Positions 35,343 to 44,567 of a DNA stretch of 64,000 nucleotides are shown in pieces. Every line of letters begins with the position of its first letter. Positions within the stretch are counted from its first letter, which is position 1. The stretch is from Litchfieldia stipae (GTDB lineage: Bacteria > Bacillota > Bacilli > Bacillales > Bacillaceae_L), in the NCBI RefSeq assembly GCF_014837155.1, contig NZ_JACYHA010000009.1:84621-148620 (forward strand). Reading direction: 5' to 3'. Both the position numbers and the translations under genes were made by a program. A model generated the notes under the pieces. The model was not told the DNA's origin and ran no database searches. It saw only the letters and a list, made by a program, of their open reading frames with translations.

Positions 35343-36806
35343 TTAGCTTCTTAACTCTAACTTTTGATCCTCTATAACATATACATAATCAGTTACTCGT
35401 TCGATAAAAGTATGATCATGTGATACAAGTAGGATAGTCCCTTCATATCCTTTAATAAACCGTTCCAATGCTTCAATACAGAAAACATCTAAAAAGTTTG
35501 TTGGCTCATCTAAAACCAATACATTATATCTTCCTAAAAATAGCTGACACAATACTAAACGAATTGCCTCTCCACCACTTAGATTACGAACATCCTTTTT
35601 TAAATCATTTCCTGTAAAACTCATTGAGTGAAGAACAGAACGAATCTTGCTCTCATCGAAATCACTACTATCTTTCATAAAGTCTAGTACGGTTTCATCT
35701 TTGGTAAACTGATAATCCATCTGTTCATAAGCTCCGATAACCGCTTTTGGAGAAATCGTTATCCCTTTACCACGCTGTAAGATATGGCGAAGCAACGTTG
35801 TTTTACCTGAACCATTATTACCAGTTATTGCGATTGTCTTACCCAATGGAAACTGGAAGCTCGCTTCTTCGAGAAGTACCTTATTCCCTGCTTTAATTGT
35901 TAAGCGGTCTGACATAATTGGAAACTTATTGTGTAACTGAAGAGCATTTGACTGGTGAAAACGAATGATTTGCTCCTCTTTTGGAGCTTCCACCGCTTCT
36001 AGTTGTTCCACTCTCTGTTCAATCGCTTTTGCTGCTCGTTGTACTGCTTTTTGACCTGTATCCTTAGATTTCGTCATAAACATCTTATTCGCCTTTGCCT
36101 TTGTTTCTTTTTTGGACATACGTCCATTTGCCTGTGTAATTTTTTCAGCCTTCTTCATTTTTTCTTCTGCGGCTTTCATAAGACGTGATTTCTCTTTGAC
36201 ATACTTATCATGCAGTTCCTGTTGCTGTCTTTTCTGAAGCTCTTTTTGTGTTACATAATCTGAATAGTTACCTGTATATTCCCTTACTTTCCCATCTTCT
36301 ACTTCCCAAATTTTCGTCACAAGTTTATCTAATACATACCGATCATGACTCACAAGTACGAGTGCACCATAATAGTAAGTCAATTGCTCTATAAAAAACT
36401 GTGTGCCATCTGCGTCAAGATGCGTTGTCGGCTCGTCAATTATTAAACCTTCATGATAGTTTGAAAAAATTTGGGCTAGTTTCAGCCTTGTTTGTTCCCC
36501 ACCGCTGAAATTTTTGAATTCTGTTTCAGGGATAGACAGCTTTCCTGTTAGATCGTAATCCACCTCTTTTTTCTCTGGTGCCGTTAATTGATCAAAATAA
36601 GCAAAGTCGACGTGACTTTTTACTATTCCGCTTGACGGCTGAACTTTACCCGCAAGCAGCTTTAATAAAGTGCTCTTTCCAGCTCCATTTTTTCCAACGA
36701 TACCGATACGGTCAAACTGATGTACAGCTAAACGTTCTATTTCTAATACCTTTTTATCTAAATAAGTCAATTCAATACTTTCTAATTCAAAACATACTTT
36801 TTCCAT
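35343..36806 (-). CDS. msr(D)-like: Msr-type ABC-F ribosome-protection protein
   Basis: At 487 aa it has the length of MsrD. Two ATPase domains: Walker A G-K-N-G-A-G-K-S-T and G-N-N-G-S-G-K-T-T, signatures F-S-G-G-E-Q and L-S-G-G-E-A, Walker B L-I-I-D-E-P-T-T-H-L-D and L-V-L-D-E-P-T-N-F-L-D. They are joined by a long charged linker typical of antibiotic-resistance ABC-F proteins, which free macrolides from the ribosome. No membrane domain. It lies 117 bp after a mef-like gene, the same order as mef(A)-msr(D). GGGAGG precedes the ATG. Confidence 0.88.
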   Translation of the reverse strand: MEKVCFELESIELTYLDKKVLEIERLAVHQFDRIGIVGKNGAGKSTLLKLLAGKVQPSSGIVKSHVDFAYFDQLTAPEKKEVDYDLTGKLSIPETEFKNFSGGEQTRLKLAQIFSNYHEGLIIDEPTTHLDADGTQFFIEQLTYYYGALVLVSHDRYVLDKLVTKIWEVEDGKVREYTGNYSDYVTQKELQKRQQQELHDKYVKEKSRLMKAAEEKMKKAEKITQANGRMSKKETKAKANKMFMTKSKDTGQKAVQRAAKAIEQRVEQLEAVEAPKEEQIIRFHQSNALQLHNKFPIMSDRLTIKAGNKVLLEEASFQFPLGKTIAITGNNGSGKTTLLRHILQRGKGITISPKAVIGAYEQMDYQFTKDETVLDFMKDSSDFDESKIRSVLHSMSFTGNDLKKDVRNLSGGEAIRLVLCQLFLGRYNVLVLDEPTNFLDVFCIEALERFIKGYEGTILLVSHDHTFIERVTDYVYVIEDQKLELRS

Positions 36807-36923
36807 CTTTGCTACCTCCCGAAAATTAATGATTTCGTACCGATAGCCAGGACCGATACGAGCTTCTATTTAAAGTTCAAGCTCGCATCAAAAAAACAGT
36901 AAAAATTGCATGCTATTCCCCTC

Positions 36924-38117
36924 CTATTTTGCCTTCACTGTTATTACTGCATTAATTACGATTAATATACCTGTCAATGAAAACAGCGTGGCCACGCTTG
37001 TTAATTCAATTAAGACTCCAGCTACTAGATAGCCAATCGGTGTTGCTAGTAACGAGAGACTGGTCACAAAACCAAATACTCTCCCAAGTAGTTGCGGTTC
37101 AATTTCTGTCTGGATCAGAGCATAAAATGGTGCTGAAAAGAATGGTCCCGACAGCCCGACTAAACCAGCCAACACAATAAAGGCATAGAAAAATGATGGT
37201 GAGAGTAAACCAGAAATGAATAAAGTTGCTCCCATCAACATCATTCCTGTTGCCATCATTTTTACTTTATTAAAACGATCTCCTAAAACACCTAATAGAG
37301 AGCCTCCAACTATTAAACCAATAGCAAAAACAATCTCCACTATTCCTGCTTCTACAACACCTTTTTCAAAATGATTGCGTGTCATAAGTGGAAAGTAAGT
37401 GCCTAGTGGAATAAAAAGAAGAGCTACAATGGTCACTGTAATGGTTAACCTCAACACGACGGGACGCTTCACAATCGCATGATACCCTTCCTTCATTTCG
37501 GTAATAAAACTGCTTGAAACCTTTTCTTCTGTTCTCGGTACTCTTGGAATGTGAATAAATAGTAAAATACTACTTGCAATAACAGCACCAAAAACATCTA
37601 ACAATAACACCCATTCGAGTGAGCTAACTGCAAGTAAAGACATCCCGACTGCTGGTCCTGCAATATTTGAAATAGAACTTACTGTCTGCCCCCAGCCTGC
37701 TACCTTTGTAAGATGCTCTTCAGGTGCAAGCAGAGGTACAGATGCTTGCATTGCTGGCATATGAAATGCAGTTGCAAGAGAACGAATGACTAGGACAAAT
37801 ATTACCAATAGAATGCTCGGCTCATTAAAGTACATTGTTGTAAATAAGAGTAAACTCCCAAGTGCGACAGTCATGTCTGCTAGAATCATCATCAATTTCC
37901 GAGAGTAACGATCCGTAATTGTGCCTGCAAATGGTCCAACTAATGCTTGTGGTAAAAAACCAGCTAGACCTGCTAGTGTCAGTACCAGTGGCGAGCCACC
38001 CGTTGTATCTGTTAGCCACCAAATAATACTAAATTGAACAGCCGCACTACTTAGTAATGAAAAGAACTGCCCTGTATATATTGCAATAAATTTTCGTTTC
38101 CAATTTTCATTTCCCAT
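36924..38117 (-). CDS. mef-like: Mef-type macrolide efflux transporter (MFS)
   Basis: About 397 aa with 12 membrane helices. Family cues: N-W-K-R-K-F-I-A-I-Y-T-G-Q-F at the start, A-G-L-A-G-F-L-P-Q-A-L-V-G-P-F-A-G-T-I-T-D-R (MFS motif A), and V-I-R-S-L-A-T-A-F-H-M-P-A, all as in MefA. The ATG follows GGAGG by eight bases; the annotated frame upstream begins in the ribosome site itself. A leader peptide and terminator hairpin precede it, so antibiotic-induced attenuation is likely. Confidence 0.88.
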   Translation of the reverse strand: MGNENWKRKFIAIYTGQFFSLLSSAAVQFSIIWWLTDTTGGSPLVLTLAGLAGFLPQALVGPFAGTITDRYSRKLMMILADMTVALGSLLLFTTMYFNEPSILLVIFVLVIRSLATAFHMPAMQASVPLLAPEEHLTKVAGWGQTVSSISNIAGPAVGMSLLAVSSLEWVLLLDVFGAVIASSILLFIHIPRVPRTEEKVSSSFITEMKEGYHAIVKRPVVLRLTITVTIVALLFIPLGTYFPLMTRNHFEKGVVEAGIVEIVFAIGLIVGGSLLGVLGDRFNKVKMMATGMMLMGATLFISGLLSPSFFYAFIVLAGLVGLSGPFFSAPFYALIQTEIEPQLLGRVFGFVTSLSLLATPIGYLVAGVLIELTSVATLFSLTGILIVINAVITVKAK

Positions 38118-38137
38118 TTTCCTTACCTCCAATTAAT

Positions 38138-38166
38138 AAAAAAATCACAAGCATCTGCCTGTGATT
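38138..38166 (-). terminator. Attenuator terminator before mef
   Basis: Minus strand AATCACAG...CTTGTGATT followed by seven T, directly before the mef ribosome site. It probably stops transcription when no macrolide is present. Confidence 0.7.
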
Positions 38167-38477
38167 GAAAGTAAAGGGAAAGAGACCCATCCTTATTAAT
38201 AGGGGCTATCAGGAGCCGTTAGCAAATAAACCTACCAAATTATTTACATTTGGAAGAAAATTAGACATAAATAAAGAAAGGCAGAACAATCAGCCTTCCT
38301 CAACATTACATATTTTCATCTGCATAAACCTAACAGTAAGTACCCACTTCAAAAAGGTGGACAAACTGCTCGTATGAGGCAAATGACTTTTTCTTATATG
38401 GAATGATGATTATTAAAAAAGGACAGACTTATCCCGTTTACTCTGTATACACAAACAGAGCCTTTGAACGTATTCAA

Positions 38478-38522
38478 TTACTGGTTCAAAGTTGGGAAAC
38501 GTAGTCTCATCGAATGTGTCAT
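38478..38522 (-). CDS. Macrolide-responsive leader peptide, 14 aa
   Basis: The peptide is M-T-H-S-M-R-L-R-F-P-T-L-N-Q, with AAGGAGG 11 bases upstream. It resembles the msr/mef leader M-T-A-S-M-R-L-(K/R), in which macrolides stall the ribosome at R-L-R/K. Downstream, TTTGAAC and GTTCAAA can pair; stalling would shift this pairing and let transcription go on into mef-msr. Confidence 0.8.
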   Translation of the reverse strand: MTHSMRLRFPTLNQ

Positions 38523-38647
38523 TTTTTAATAATCCTCCTTAACGTTTAAAAGTATAGTAATTATTATAGGTTCTCTTTTACAAAAAGTCAAAGGTAAATA
38601 GTGCTTTTACAATCTGAGGCGGTTATTTACCCTTAACTCGAAATTTG

Positions 38648-39478
38648 TTATAGTATCATTTCCGTTTCCGATATAAGGTCATGTAACATTGTTACTCCCT
38701 CTCTTGTTTTATCTGGATTGGAGGAAATGAATGTTGAAATCTGATCAATTCTCAACTTGTAATCTTTTGGTTTCTTGTTGTACCCCTCAATCATTCGGAC
38801 AGCTTTTTTCTCATTGATACAGAATTCTTCATTCAAAGCAAATAAGACTTGATTTAAACATGAAATAGTTCGGAAGCAGTGTCCCATTACATACGATACA
38901 TCATCCTTATCCACATTGTCCTTCGCAAACATCAAAGAAAAAGATGCTTCAAACATGAAATAGCCAATTAAGGCATCCTTTAATGGTTTTGGATAAGGGC
39001 TAGTCTTAGCTTTTAAATCTGAAATTTGATTGTTACGTTCAAACAATATTTTGCAAATGGAGATTTCCCCCATATACATAACATTTAGATAGGCATGTGG
39101 ATGTCCAGTATGATAATGGGTGGAAACTTTACCTGATAAGCATTCATCAACTACTTGTGATACCCTTTTAATATCACGAAATATCAAATCAACATGGTAC
39201 CCTTGTACAACAAGCCATCCGCCTCCATTGATCCAGGCACCCCACTCTCCTAATGATGCAACTAAGTCTTCTCTATGATTATCATCCAATTTTGTTGCTA
39301 TTTTACTAACCTCTTTTACTTCAAAACCTGCCGATTCATCGTAATAGATTCCAATGTCAATATCAGCAGTTGGGTGATCTGTACCTCTTGCTCTGGAACC
39401 TCCTAATACTATTCCAACGATGCCTGAGAAATCTTTTAGTTCTTTGCTTATTTCATTTATAATGCTTTGCACGACCAT
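38648..39478 (-). CDS. Nucleotidyltransferase-fold protein, 276 aa
   Basis: The catalytic motif is L-G-G-S-R-A-R-G-T, followed by A-D-I-D-I-G-I (about 30-45), the G-S-x10-D-x-D signature of the Pol-beta fold, with a third Asp in V-D-L-I-F. The C-terminal helices recall DUF4037-type transferases. Members include antibiotic nucleotidyltransferases, and the setting is a resistance cluster, but the substrate cannot be told. Confidence 0.75.
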   Translation of the reverse strand: MVVQSIINEISKELKDFSGIVGIVLGGSRARGTDHPTADIDIGIYYDESAGFEVKEVSKIATKLDDNHREDLVASLGEWGAWINGGGWLVVQGYHVDLIFRDIKRVSQVVDECLSGKVSTHYHTGHPHAYLNVMYMGEISICKILFERNNQISDLKAKTSPYPKPLKDALIGYFMFEASFSLMFAKDNVDKDDVSYVMGHCFRTISCLNQVLFALNEEFCINEKKAVRMIEGYNKKPKDYKLRIDQISTFISSNPDKTREGVTMLHDLISETEMIL

Positions 39479-39551
39479 CAAACTTCCAACTCCTCATTTA
39501 GTCCTATGTATAAAAATTTCCCAAATGCAACTACCAAATTATCAGGGATTA

Positions 39552-40169
39552 TTAAGTTTCCGAGTTTCTTATGATCTGAAAAGCTGTCGGGGGCTCCTCG
39601 AGCCTTTGTTGAATTAATCTTGAACACTCTTCCGGGCTAAGAATCGAGGTATCCACTTCAATGTCATAGATACCAGGAACATGGACTAATTGCTGCCACA
39701 AAGCAACTGGTTCTGGTACCTTTCCATCAATGTTGTAACCAACATTCCATGTGTTTATTCGTCGTTCCATAACAATCTCAAGCGGACAACGAACCCCAAC
39801 AAACCAAACTGGGAGTCCATCCAATATATGAATACAATCTGGAAGAATTCTTAGTGGCACTGAATATCCGTCATGAAGACCTACATCCATTACAACATTT
39901 AGTCCTAAGCGACTAAATTGTGCGGTCGCCTCAAACATAGATTGATACATAATTTTGATAAGTGGTTCAAGGTCAGGACGCTCACCTCCAGGCCGCAAAC
40001 CCATTCCTGGTTGATATTTTTCGGGAGTCATCTGCATGAACTGGTCTACCCCAACGTTCATCCACACACCATCAAATGTTTTCTGAATTACAGAGGCAAT
40101 GCTAGATTTCCCGGATCTTGGAGTACCATTTAAAATAATTACTTTTGCAGGTTTATCCACTTTTAACAT
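39552..40169 (-). CDS. Chloramphenicol phosphotransferase-like protein
   Basis: 205 aa. P-loop G-T-P-R-S-G-K-S-S (about 15-23), then W-M-N-V-G-V-D-Q-F as in CPT (where D is catalytic), V-V-M-D-V-G-L-H-D-G-Y and the late V-G-V-R-C-P-L-E-I-V-M-E-R-R. It matches the CPT family of Streptomyces, which phosphorylates chloramphenicol; many relatives have unknown targets. GAGG lies eight bases before the ATG. Confidence 0.8.
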   Translation of the reverse strand: MLKVDKPAKVIILNGTPRSGKSSIASVIQKTFDGVWMNVGVDQFMQMTPEKYQPGMGLRPGGERPDLEPLIKIMYQSMFEATAQFSRLGLNVVMDVGLHDGYSVPLRILPDCIHILDGLPVWFVGVRCPLEIVMERRINTWNVGYNIDGKVPEPVALWQQLVHVPGIYDIEVDTSILSPEECSRLIQQRLEEPPTAFQIIRNSET

Positions 40170-40214
40170 ATAGTGATCCTCATCTCCTAAAGAAATACTT
40201 AATATATCTTGTAG

Positions 40215-41159
40215 CTATTTACTTATTCCATTCAGTTCTTCTCGTAAATAGTTCATTGTTATAATCCTCTCTTGCTTATCTTGTTCATCAAATAAAAGTT
40301 GTTCAATAAACTCACATATATCCTCCAATCTTCTTCTACCTTGATAAAACTGTAAAGCATGAGGGTTAATTTCAAATTCCTTATGGGTTTTCTGATAGAT
40401 ACTTAAAAATTCATTAAAGTAGGGTTTATCAACTAAGAACATCATGTCAGCTTCAGGCGGGGCTAGTTTCAATCCTTCCCAATCAATTAATATTAGCTCT
40501 TGTCCCGACTGCATTAAATTCCAATTGTGTAAATCTGTATGACATAAGGCCATTCTTAATTTTGAGTTTTTCAAGTTTTGTGAACGCTCCTCAACTGTGT
40601 GAATCAGATTATTAAATTGCGGAATGTAGGAATGGATCAATTCCCATAAATCAGATGGAAAATCATTTCTCCCTTTTTGCAATAGTTGTCTCAACATATG
40701 TAAAAATGGAACCTCAAATTCTTCTATTATAGCAGCAGTTTCAACTGGAATCTCATTCCCAAATGAATGTAGCTCCGTTATCATTTTCGAAAGCTGTCGA
40801 ACCTGATCGTCTGTTAAATTTCGCTCACCAATCGTTTCCCCCTCAATATAGTCATAAAGCAAATAGATGGAATTCTCATCCTCATATTTATATTCCCCAC
40901 TACTTGTTATCAAAGGAACGGTGATTTTCCCATTTAAGTTGCTATTGTTCATAAGCCAAACCAAGATAGGACTATATTGATCAATAAGAGCAGTCAACTT
41001 TGGAGTGGAAGCTCTCCCTTTTTCATATACCTTCAAAAAATAACTTTGATTTTTGTTAAATACTTTATAAGCAAGTGAAGCCCAACCACCCTGCTGGGGC
41101 AACACATCAGTAATCTCTATGTCATAAAAGTCTTTTAATATACTTTTTATCTGATTCAT
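40215..41159 (-). CDS. Aminoglycoside phosphotransferase-family kinase
   Basis: 314 aa. Kinase-like fold: glycine-rich Q-Q-G-G-W-A-S, Lys in Y-F-L-K-V-Y, catalytic loop C-H-T-D-L-H-N-W-N-L and metal-binding L-I-D-W-E-G-L. The order and length recall APH(9)-like spectinomycin kinases, though the substrate is uncertain. The ATG follows GGAGGGGATAGG. Confidence 0.82.
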   Translation of the reverse strand: MNQIKSILKDFYDIEITDVLPQQGGWASLAYKVFNKNQSYFLKVYEKGRASTPKLTALIDQYSPILVWLMNNSNLNGKITVPLITSSGEYKYEDENSIYLLYDYIEGETIGERNLTDDQVRQLSKMITELHSFGNEIPVETAAIIEEFEVPFLHMLRQLLQKGRNDFPSDLWELIHSYIPQFNNLIHTVEERSQNLKNSKLRMALCHTDLHNWNLMQSGQELILIDWEGLKLAPPEADMMFLVDKPYFNEFLSIYQKTHKEFEINPHALQFYQGRRRLEDICEFIEQLLFDEQDKQERIITMNYLREELNGISK

Positions 41160-41324
41160 CCTATCCCCTCCAGTAAAAACTATCAACTCGGAAATAGTTT
41201 AACACAATTTGAGGTTGCTCTTTAAATATTGGGAAATGCTATACTTATGTGTATTAGAATGGTTGAATATGAATTTCAAATGATTTAGTATCTTATTTAA
41301 AGCACTATTTATGAGGTGAGGTTC

Positions 41325-41354
41325 ATGGTGAAAGCAGACAAGTTAGCCTCCTAA
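41325..41354 (+). CDS. Chloramphenicol-responsive leader peptide of cat, 9 aa
   Basis: The leader reads M-V-K-A-D-K-L-A-S, close to the cat-86 leader (M-V-K-T-D-K). GAGGTGAG lies upstream. The last codons (TTAGCCTCCTAAAAA) can pair with TTTTTAGGAGGCTAA, which contains the cat ribosome site. A drug-stalled ribosome in the leader would open it. Confidence 0.88.
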   Translation: MVKADKLAS

Positions 41355-41383
41355 AAATCAAAAACACATTTTTAGGAGGCTAA
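41343..41383 (+). promoter_or_regulatory. Translational attenuator stem of cat
   Basis: 15-bp perfect inverted repeat. The right arm holds AGGAGG, the cat ribosome-binding site, four bases before the ATG. Confidence 0.88.
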
Positions 41384-41387
41384 TCAA

Positions 41388-42038
41388 ATGAAATTTAATC
41401 TAATTGAAAAAGAAAAATGGGATAGATTGCAGTATTTCGAGCATTACTTAAATCAGAAGTGCACATTTAGTATTACAGCAAATATAGATATAAAAACGTT
41501 ATTGGAACAGCTCCGTAACAAAGGGATAGGGTTCTATCCAACCTTTATTTACATGGTCACTAGAATAGTAAATTCTCATAAAGAATTTAGAACTTGTTTT
41601 AACGATGATGGTACTCTGGGTTATTGGGAACAGATGATACCAAGCTACACTATCTTCCATAATGATAACAAATCATTCTCAAGCATATGGACCGAATTCT
41701 CTGATGAATTTCGTATCTTCTATAAAAACTACCAAGACGATATGAAACAATATGCAGAGGTTAAAGGATTTTTCACAAAAGAAAATGTACCAGAGAATTC
41801 CTTTCCTATATCTAGTATTCCATGGGTGAGTTTTACTGGTTTCAACCTAAACGTAAATAATAATCATGACTACTTATTACCAATAATTACTAGCGGTAAA
41901 TTCTTTAATCAGGAAGATAAAATATTATTGCCTATTTCTTTACAGGTACATCATGCGGTTTGTGATGGATTTCATGCTAGTATTTTTATAGAGGAACTAC
42001 AGCAACTTTCTAATAACTGCCTTGATTGGCTCCCATAA
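41388..42038 (+). CDS. cat: Chloramphenicol acetyltransferase, type A
   Basis: 216 aa, the usual length. It contains F-N-L-I near the start, the active-site H-H-A-V-C-D-G-F-H-A-S near the C-terminus (catalytic His) and the typical C-terminal L-Q-Q-L. It acetylates chloramphenicol in the cytosol as a trimer. It is the only plus-strand gene in the resistance block and is controlled by the leader described above. Confidence 0.95.
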   Translation: MKFNLIEKEKWDRLQYFEHYLNQKCTFSITANIDIKTLLEQLRNKGIGFYPTFIYMVTRIVNSHKEFRTCFNDDGTLGYWEQMIPSYTIFHNDNKSFSSIWTEFSDEFRIFYKNYQDDMKQYAEVKGFFTKENVPENSFPISSIPWVSFTGFNLNVNNNHDYLLPIITSGKFFNQEDKILLPISLQVHHAVCDGFHASIFIEELQQLSNNCLDWLP

Positions 42039-42069
42039 GTATTGATGATGTAGCTTAATAAATTTAGTT

Positions 42070-42098
42070 AAGGAGTTGCTTTGGTGACTCCTTTTCTT
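42070..42098 (+). terminator. Terminator after cat
   Basis: AAGGAGT and ACTCCTT arms followed by TTCTTAG. Confidence 0.7.
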
Positions 42099-42164
42099 AG
42101 TTATACTAAAACCCCATCTTTACCTAGTTTCTGATTATCTCACCTATATTTGACCTTTTTTTAC

Positions 42165-43019
42165 TCATTCAAATGACTGATAAATATTTTTCGTATACTT
42201 CGTGATTGCCTCGTCATAATTTGGATACTTATATCCAAGACTTTCTGCCGCAGATTTAGAGTATTTTCTAAATAACTCATAACAAGTGAATAAAGACCGC
42301 CACATGTTTGGGTAGCCGCTTTCTGCATAAGTAGTAAGCAATGAATCCCAATCTTCTTTGGGAAGATAGTGATTAATATATTTATAATTCTTCCCAACAC
42401 TGAAGTTAAAGCCTTTTTCTAATCCTATTTGCCAAGACATCATTCTTAATAAATTCGACCTAACAATCTCATGTAAATGATCCACTGCAAAAAGGATTTC
42501 CCTTCTCGCTAATCCCTTTACTACATAAGTTGAAACCCACCAAAATTCATTACAACAATCATCAAACTCTCTTGCAGTTGGCCTTTTAATCCAATACTTT
42601 TGGTCATTTGGGATTACTCCACCTTTGACAAGTTCATCCTTATCAAGCAAAACTTCAACTAAACCGTCACTATTGATAAAATAATTCTCTACTTCATTAA
42701 TCGGAATAAGTTTCAAATCTATCCGATTTCTATCTTCAAATAGCATTAGATAAGAAAACCACCCACCTAACTCTGGCGGAAAAAGCTCCATGTCTTCTGG
42801 CTTTTGCATGATCAAACGCTCCCCAAAAACATTCAGCCATTCATCATCCTTCTTGAAGGATTCCATATCTGTTACAAAATAAGAAATATCATAATCTTGG
42901 AATGTATCTCTGGGAATGTTTTTGTTTGCACGTGAACCCTCCAAAGTTACCAAGCGAATTCGATTATCGTTCTTAGCAAAACTAATGAGCAAATTCATCA
43001 TTTCTTGTTCACTTCTCAT
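42165..43019 (-). CDS. ANT(6)-family aminoglycoside 6-adenylyltransferase
   Basis: 284 aa, the family length. Motif L-E-G-S-R-A-N then Y-D-I-S-Y-F (G-S...D), the second metal Asp in R-I-D-L-K-L-I, and W-W-V-S-T-Y-V-V-K-G-L-A-R-R-E, typical of aadE/aadK. It probably adenylates streptomycin. GGAGG lies upstream of the ATG; an 11-bp inverted repeat lies before it. Confidence 0.9.
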   Translation of the reverse strand: MRSEQEMMNLLISFAKNDNRIRLVTLEGSRANKNIPRDTFQDYDISYFVTDMESFKKDDEWLNVFGERLIMQKPEDMELFPPELGGWFSYLMLFEDRNRIDLKLIPINEVENYFINSDGLVEVLLDKDELVKGGVIPNDQKYWIKRPTAREFDDCCNEFWWVSTYVVKGLARREILFAVDHLHEIVRSNLLRMMSWQIGLEKGFNFSVGKNYKYINHYLPKEDWDSLLTTYAESGYPNMWRSLFTCYELFRKYSKSAAESLGYKYPNYDEAITKYTKNIYQSFE

Positions 43020-43070
43020 TGTATTAATCCTCCAATTTGTTGAATAGTTGTTTATGTGACGTATACGAAG

Positions 43071-43100
43071 AAATCTCAGAAAATTACTGTTCTGAGATTT
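43071..43100. terminator. Hairpin between methyltransferase and ANT(6) genes
   Basis: AAATCTCAGAA and TTCTGAGATTT, perfect 11-bp arms with an 8-nt loop and T-rich sides. Confidence 0.65.
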
Positions 43101-43133
43101 ATATTGGTGTACTTTTTATTTAGTAAACTATTA

Positions 43134-43868
43134 CTATTGCTTTTCTACTGAAATGATTAAAAACATGGGTCTTCTGTTTTCATCTTTCATCCCTGGATCA
43201 TTCTTTACCATTTCTTCAGTAGCCATAGATTCCTTGACTGCGTTTATTTTAAAACCAGCATGAATTAAATCATTTATGTAAGTTGAAACTGTACGGTGAT
43301 ATTTAATTACATTTTCAGTTAGGAAGGTTGTTTCACGCAATCCTTCTGTTTGATAATTATCCACTGGCCAGTGAAGACGTTTTCCTTTTTCATCATAATA
43401 CCAATCTTGTTCGTTTCGAGAAGTAAAAATTGGATGTTCCACCGAAAAAACAAATAAACCCCCAGGCTTTAAGCAATCAAAAACTTTTTTGCAAATTGTA
43501 TCAAACGATTTAATATAGTGAAAAGCCAATGAACTAAAGATAACGTCAAATTGTGAGTCTGGAAAATTGATGTCTTCAATTGGCATGTTAATGTACGAAA
43601 TTGAAGGATCACTCGTCATTTCATGAGCTTTTTGAAGCATTTTTTCAGATATATCAACTCCAATAACAGAACTTGCATGTTGTTCTCGAGCATAGCGGCA
43701 ATGCCAGCCGAACCCACATCCCAAGTCAAGTACACTTTTATTTTTAAACTCTGGCAATAATGCTTTTAAAACGGGCCATTCTCCTGCACCTTTAAGCCCT
43801 TTGACTGATCTTGGCATTTTTTTATATTCAGAAAAAAATACAGCATCATCATATTTGTTTTGCTTCAT
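43134..43868 (-). CDS. Class I SAM-dependent methyltransferase
   Basis: About 244 aa. SAM-binding motif V-L-D-L-G-C-G-F-G-W-H-C (about 48-59), V-I-G-V-D-I-S (acidic end of strand 2), and F-D-V-I-F-S-S-L-A-F-H-Y (motif post II). It is of the UbiE/MenG-like type, with unknown substrate. Two ATGs (43,874 and 43,868) fit; the ribosome site GGAG lies four or ten bases away. Resistance by methylation is possible but not shown. Confidence 0.82.
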   Translation of the reverse strand: MKQNKYDDAVFFSEYKKMPRSVKGLKGAGEWPVLKALLPEFKNKSVLDLGCGFGWHCRYAREQHASSVIGVDISEKMLQKAHEMTSDPSISYINMPIEDINFPDSQFDVIFSSLAFHYIKSFDTICKKVFDCLKPGGLFVFSVEHPIFTSRNEQDWYYDEKGKRLHWPVDNYQTEGLRETTFLTENVIKYHRTVSTYINDLIHAGFKINAVKESMATEEMVKNDPGMKDENRRPMFLIISVEKQ

Positions 43869-43976
43869 TATCATACATCTCCACTTTATATAATTTACTA
43901 ACAAAGTTCCTTCAAATAATTGTTACATTATTATTTTATAATTGTTTTTACCGCTCCAATATTCTTATCTCACGTT

Positions 43977-44567
43977 CTACTCAATTGCTTTTGCTCTCTC
44001 CATAATTTCTTGAACTATCGAATCTTTGGCATCTGCATAGTGTTGGACATGTCGCCATTCACGGCCTGCTAGGTTTCGCTTGACGGCTGCATATTTATCT
44101 CGATCAGTATTATTGGTCCGTAGCCAATTGCGGAAGCGTAACATTCGGTCCACCTCAGACGCTCCTTTGCTAAATACATGCAGATTAATATCAGTATCGG
44201 GACCTTTGAATAGACGATGCTCAAACCACTCGGGTTCTCGTATACGCAAAGTGTAGCCAGCTTCCTCCAAGTCAGAGACATAGGTTGATTCATCGGCAGA
44301 GTCCTTTACAACCAATAGAATGTCAATGATCGGCTTGGCACAAAGCCCCGGCACTGAGGTAGATCCAACATGCTCCAATTGCAATATCTTGTTGCCGAGT
44401 ACGGAGCGAATCCTGTTGGCCTCTTTGTTGAATAGCTTAGGCCAGTGTGGATTATACTCTTGAAGTGTGATAGGAGCATTGTGAGGTTTACTTTCACCAA
44501 CCGTTACCTTTTGAATCGCTTCGTCACTTTTAGATGTTGAATTGGAATCGTCCTGAATTGATGTCAT
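43977..44567 (-). CDS. GrpB/UPF0157-family nucleotidyltransferase-like protein
   Basis: 196 aa. It has the GrpB core: L-Q-E-Y-N-P-H-W-P, L-E-H-V-G-S-T-S-V-P-G-L-C-A-K-P-I-I-D-I-L-L (the G-S-T...K-P-x-x-D signature) and H-R-L-F-K-G-P. The role is unknown in most bacteria. The ATG is set by GGAGG eight bases upstream. It has a variable N-terminal 30-residue stretch. Confidence 0.85.
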   Translation of the reverse strand: MTSIQDDSNSTSKSDEAIQKVTVGESKPHNAPITLQEYNPHWPKLFNKEANRIRSVLGNKILQLEHVGSTSVPGLCAKPIIDILLVVKDSADESTYVSDLEEAGYTLRIREPEWFEHRLFKGPDTDINLHVFSKGASEVDRMLRFRNWLRTNNTDRDKYAAVKRNLAGREWRHVQHYADAKDSIVQEIMERAKAIE

